The notes under the pieces were generated by a model. It saw only the letters and a list, made by a program, of their open reading frames with translations. It had not been told where the DNA came from and did not search any database. The position numbers were made by a program, and so were the translations under genes. Below, one piece after another: positions 61,745-64,000 of a DNA stretch of 64,000 nt. Origin of the DNA: Shimazuella alba (GTDB taxonomy: Bacteria; Bacillota; Bacilli; Thermoactinomycetales; Thermoactinomycetaceae). Location of the stretch: assembly GCF_009831235.1 (NCBI RefSeq), contig NZ_WUUL01000002.1:124001-188000 (forward strand), read 5' to 3'. Each line of letters begins with the position of its first letter. Position 1 is the first letter of the stretch.

Positions 61745-62359
61745 ATGAGCAAAACAATCGGCATATGTGGGAAAACAGAGATTGTCATTCAAAAATCTCG
61801 TTTTATTTGCCAAGCTAAGCGAGTCGAAACCGAGGAAGAGGCAACCCAATTTCTGGTGGATGTCAGGAAAGAACACTGGAATGCAACACATAACTGCTAT
61901 GCATATGTCATCACAAGCCAAATCCAAAAATCATCGGATGACGGAGAACCGGCAGGAACGGCTGGACGGCCTATACTGGAGATGATCCATACAAAAGAAC
62001 TTACACATACGGCTATTATCATTACGCGCTACTATGGCGGGATAAAACTAGGTACTGGTGGATTAGTTCGGGCTTATAGCCAAGGTGCATCAGCTGCAAT
62101 TGAAGCAGCAGGTACAGCAGAAAGACTGTTGTATCAACAACTTGTACTGTCTTTTGACTATACTTTTTTAGGGCGCATCGAGCATGAGCTTCGCTCCACT
62201 CCCCTTATTCTTGATCAACCAAAATATGGAGAAAACATAACTTGGTCTATCTGGATTCCACTAACAGAAGTAGAGCAGTATACTTCGGCACTCGCGGATT
62301 GGACAGGTGGGCAAATTCATATTTTGCAAGGAAATAAAGAAGAAAAAATAATAAAATAA
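61745..62359 (+). CDS. yigZ: YigZ/IMPACT family protein
   Basis: This protein of about 204 residues has the UPF0029/IMPACT N-terminal domain with F-I-C-Q-A, C-Y-A-Y-V and S-D-D-G-E-P-A-G-T-A-G-R-P-I, then Y-Y-G-G-I-K-L-G-T-G-G-L-V-R-A-Y, and a C-terminal DUF1949-like domain. Its role is unknown; links to translation and nucleic-acid binding exist for relatives. The ATG at 61745 is the family start. Confidence 0.93.
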   Translation: MSKTIGICGKTEIVIQKSRFICQAKRVETEEEATQFLVDVRKEHWNATHNCYAYVITSQIQKSSDDGEPAGTAGRPILEMIHTKELTHTAIIITRYYGGIKLGTGGLVRAYSQGASAAIEAAGTAERLLYQQLVLSFDYTFLGRIEHELRSTPLILDQPKYGENITWSIWIPLTEVEQYTSALADWTGGQIHILQGNKEEKIIK

Positions 62360-62390
62360 ACTCCTTACAGTAATGTGTAAGGAGTTTATT
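62355..62390. terminator. bidirectional terminator between yigZ and the hydrolase
   Basis: AATAAACTCCTTACA pairs perfectly with TGTAAGGAGTTTATT around a 6-nt loop; serves the two convergent genes. Confidence 0.85.
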
Positions 62391-62393
62391 TTA

Positions 62394-63815
62394 TTAGGAA
62401 GGTAATAACAATCCCCAGTACACTGCCCATACTGTAAAAAGAGTGCCTGCTACCAGTAGAAGTACAATGCGAACGTAATCTAGTTTTTGTAAAGAACCAT
62501 GAAATCCTCTGAAAGCCAAGACGAATGTCAAGAAGGTTGTGAGAAGACTAAAGCCTTGAATGATTAACCAAATAATTGGTCTTTCATATAGAACAGGACC
62601 TAATACCTTACCTCCATTTGACCAAATCATAACGAAGTAACTTGCGAAACCAATTGTAGCCAGCAGTCCTGACGCTATGGTCCATCCAGCGTATCTTTTT
62701 AACGCTGAATCCATTTTTCGATTCCGAATGGAGCTGATCATCGCGGCAACATAACAAACCAAAAGAGTACCAATAATACCTAACACAACTCCCAAAGAAT
62801 CATACCATTGTACATCTTTTATCAGGTTTTGATATACATGTACATCTTGACTCGGAACTTGTCCGATTACTTGAGAGTTAGGTGGATTTCCCTTCACTAC
62901 TTCATCCAACCAGTTTAGTACCTCTGTTTCATAACCGGCTGCAAAAGCTGGGAATCTCTCAAATCCAGTCTGATCGGTTTGATGTGCAGCGTGTTCAGCA
63001 TTTGCAACAAATAGAATGGAACCCTTTTTGTTTCCATTAGACTTCCAGATTTGCTGCAATCGATTAGCACCCTCAGCAGCAGGAGTCAATCGATCTTTTG
63101 CTCCCCAAACAGCCAGAACTGGTTGTTTTACTTTTTGTAAATAGGAAACAGCATCGTGATCGGCTTCAGGAAGCAGATTGCTTTGATAGACAAATCGTGA
63201 CCCTTTGACTGTGATCGCATCCGTGACATTTTTAGAAGTAATCCTGTTTTGAAATAAACGATTTTGAATATGGTAAGTTTGCTGTTGTATCGGTGTAACG
63301 ACAGGAGTACCCAATAAGACAACAAAAGCAATATCTTTTGATTGAGAGGCAGCAATTGGTGCAACCCAAGCTCCTTCACTAAAACCCCAAATACCTACCT
63401 TACGAGGATCAACTCCAGACTGAGCTTGTAAAGTATGTACCGCTGCTAGAGCATCATTCGCTAATACTGGCATGGTTCGACTTTTTGATTTCTCTCTTTT
63501 ATCGTAGATAAAAGTTGCAAAACCAGCTTTCACAAACATCTGGGCATCTTGTCTTAGTTTTTCACGATCTTTCTGTCCTGAACCATGTACGAGCACAATA
63601 CCTGGATGTTTTCCTTTTCCATTTGGCATCAATACTGTACCCTGCATTTTTGTGTTATTACTTGTGAAAGAAACATCCTTTTCTTGCCACTTATCAGGAG
63701 ACGCTGCATTTGCATATGAATAAAATATGATGAAAAATAAACTTAGCAAAACAGATAAAATGGATATTTTCATAGCTTTAGATAGCAATTTCCTATTACC
63801 TAAATGTAGACTCAT
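62394..63815 (-). CDS. secreted/membrane alpha/beta hydrolase
   Basis: This 473-residue protein has a signal or anchor segment (about 16-38), an alpha/beta hydrolase domain (about 45-330) with the oxyanion H-G-S-G-Q, the nucleophile G-F-S-E-G (Ser near 150), an Asp in G-A-K-D-R and a His in A-E-H-A-A-H, and four C-terminal transmembrane helices. The substrate is unknown; the layout (external hydrolase plus membrane tail) resembles that of the serine hydrolase at 6347. Nothing further is supported in the last 180 bases of the window. Confidence 0.85.
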   Translation of the reverse strand: MSLHLGNRKLLSKAMKISILSVLLSLFFIIFYSYANAASPDKWQEKDVSFTSNNTKMQGTVLMPNGKGKHPGIVLVHGSGQKDREKLRQDAQMFVKAGFATFIYDKREKSKSRTMPVLANDALAAVHTLQAQSGVDPRKVGIWGFSEGAWVAPIAASQSKDIAFVVLLGTPVVTPIQQQTYHIQNRLFQNRITSKNVTDAITVKGSRFVYQSNLLPEADHDAVSYLQKVKQPVLAVWGAKDRLTPAAEGANRLQQIWKSNGNKKGSILFVANAEHAAHQTDQTGFERFPAFAAGYETEVLNWLDEVVKGNPPNSQVIGQVPSQDVHVYQNLIKDVQWYDSLGVVLGIIGTLLVCYVAAMISSIRNRKMDSALKRYAGWTIASGLLATIGFASYFVMIWSNGGKVLGPVLYERPIIWLIIQGFSLLTTFLTFVLAFRGFHGSLQKLDYVRIVLLLVAGTLFTVWAVYWGLLLPS

Positions 63816-64000
63816 CTTTTTTTAATTCCTCTCTCGTTTTTCCTTTATTTTACCGAGAGAGGCATCAGATCAAAACGACCGCTAGAATGATTTACCTTTG
63901 GGACTATGGTCCTAATAATACCTAATACTTTTGGTGCTACTTGAACTTCGAATTATGTATTGTACTTTCTGTTACCTTTACTCCGTTTACTGGAAATAAC

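Overview
The window is a chromosomal segment of a low-GC Gram-positive bacterium (Bacillota, order Bacillales). The evidence is AT-rich backbone genes with strong AGGAGG-type ribosome binding sites and frequent TTG/GTG starts, a typical uvrB-uvrA pair, ftsE-ftsX followed by M23 hydrolases, a CtpB-type protease and a MinJ-like PDZ protein, the comFA-comFC pair, secA-prfB with the classic RF2 frameshift, and a yybP-ykoY (Mn2+) riboswitch. A family such as Thermoactinomycetaceae would fit the mix of Bacillus-like synteny and actinobacterial-looking foreign genes, but that is inference. No rRNA, tRNA, CRISPR array or prophage structural module is visible.

Layout. 1-5.3 kb: a small lipoprotein, a GrpB-family protein, a cation diffusion facilitator, a complete tnpB-only IS200/IS605 element, and a MerR regulator followed by an SDR gene whose promoter has the long 20-bp spacer typical of MerR targets. 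5.3-14.5 kb: foreign single-gene units alternate with an ABC transporter/serine hydrolase operon, a decayed second tnpB copy and a two-component system. 14.5-24.8 kb: a YvlD-like protein, uvrBA, a cyclase-family protein, a MarR/metallo-beta-lactamase pair, and a metal-resistance operon (CadC-type ArsR regulator, CzcD-type exporter, PCYCGC lipoprotein). 24.8-35.3 kb: an XRE-like foreign gene, then minJ-like, ctpB, two M23 hydrolases and ftsXE (cell division and wall remodelling), then argGH. 35.3-42.4 kb: several foreign units around corA and a lipoprotein polysaccharide deacetylase, and a Mn2+-riboswitch operon encoding a TerC exporter, an acidic lipoprotein and a YgiC-like ATP-grasp ligase. 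42.5-55.5 kb: ankyrin protein, crotonase, prfB, secA, glycosyltransferase and mnaA, cold-shock protein, HU, comFC and comFA. 55.5-64 kb: a high-GC MoxR ATPase/VWA pair, metK, an LCP cell-wall ligase, YigZ and a membrane alpha/beta hydrolase.

The main unusual feature is a set of about thirteen genes at nine loci whose codon use differs clearly from the backbone (GC-rich third positions; AAG, CAG and TTC preferred). Each locus is inserted between conserved genes, and nearly every unit has a strong hairpin just after its stop; several also show an AT-rich promoter and short leader. They include two Nudix hydrolases, a tandem paralogous pair of unknown proteins, a proline/alanine/lysine-rich lipoprotein, a putative Cys-His-Asp protein, an XRE-like protein and the MoxR/VWA pair. 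Three of these loci are bordered by relics of IS605-type ends, and one sits between a gene and a partial duplicate of that gene's 3' end. They look like independently acquired mini-operons rather than one island.

Other points: ComFA keeps its zinc finger but has lost consensus residues in Walker A, Walker B and motif VI; the tnpB element carries an extended -10 promoter pointing outward at its left end, used at both copies; and one foreign unit has a good Shine-Dalgarno but no ATG, GTG or TTG start.
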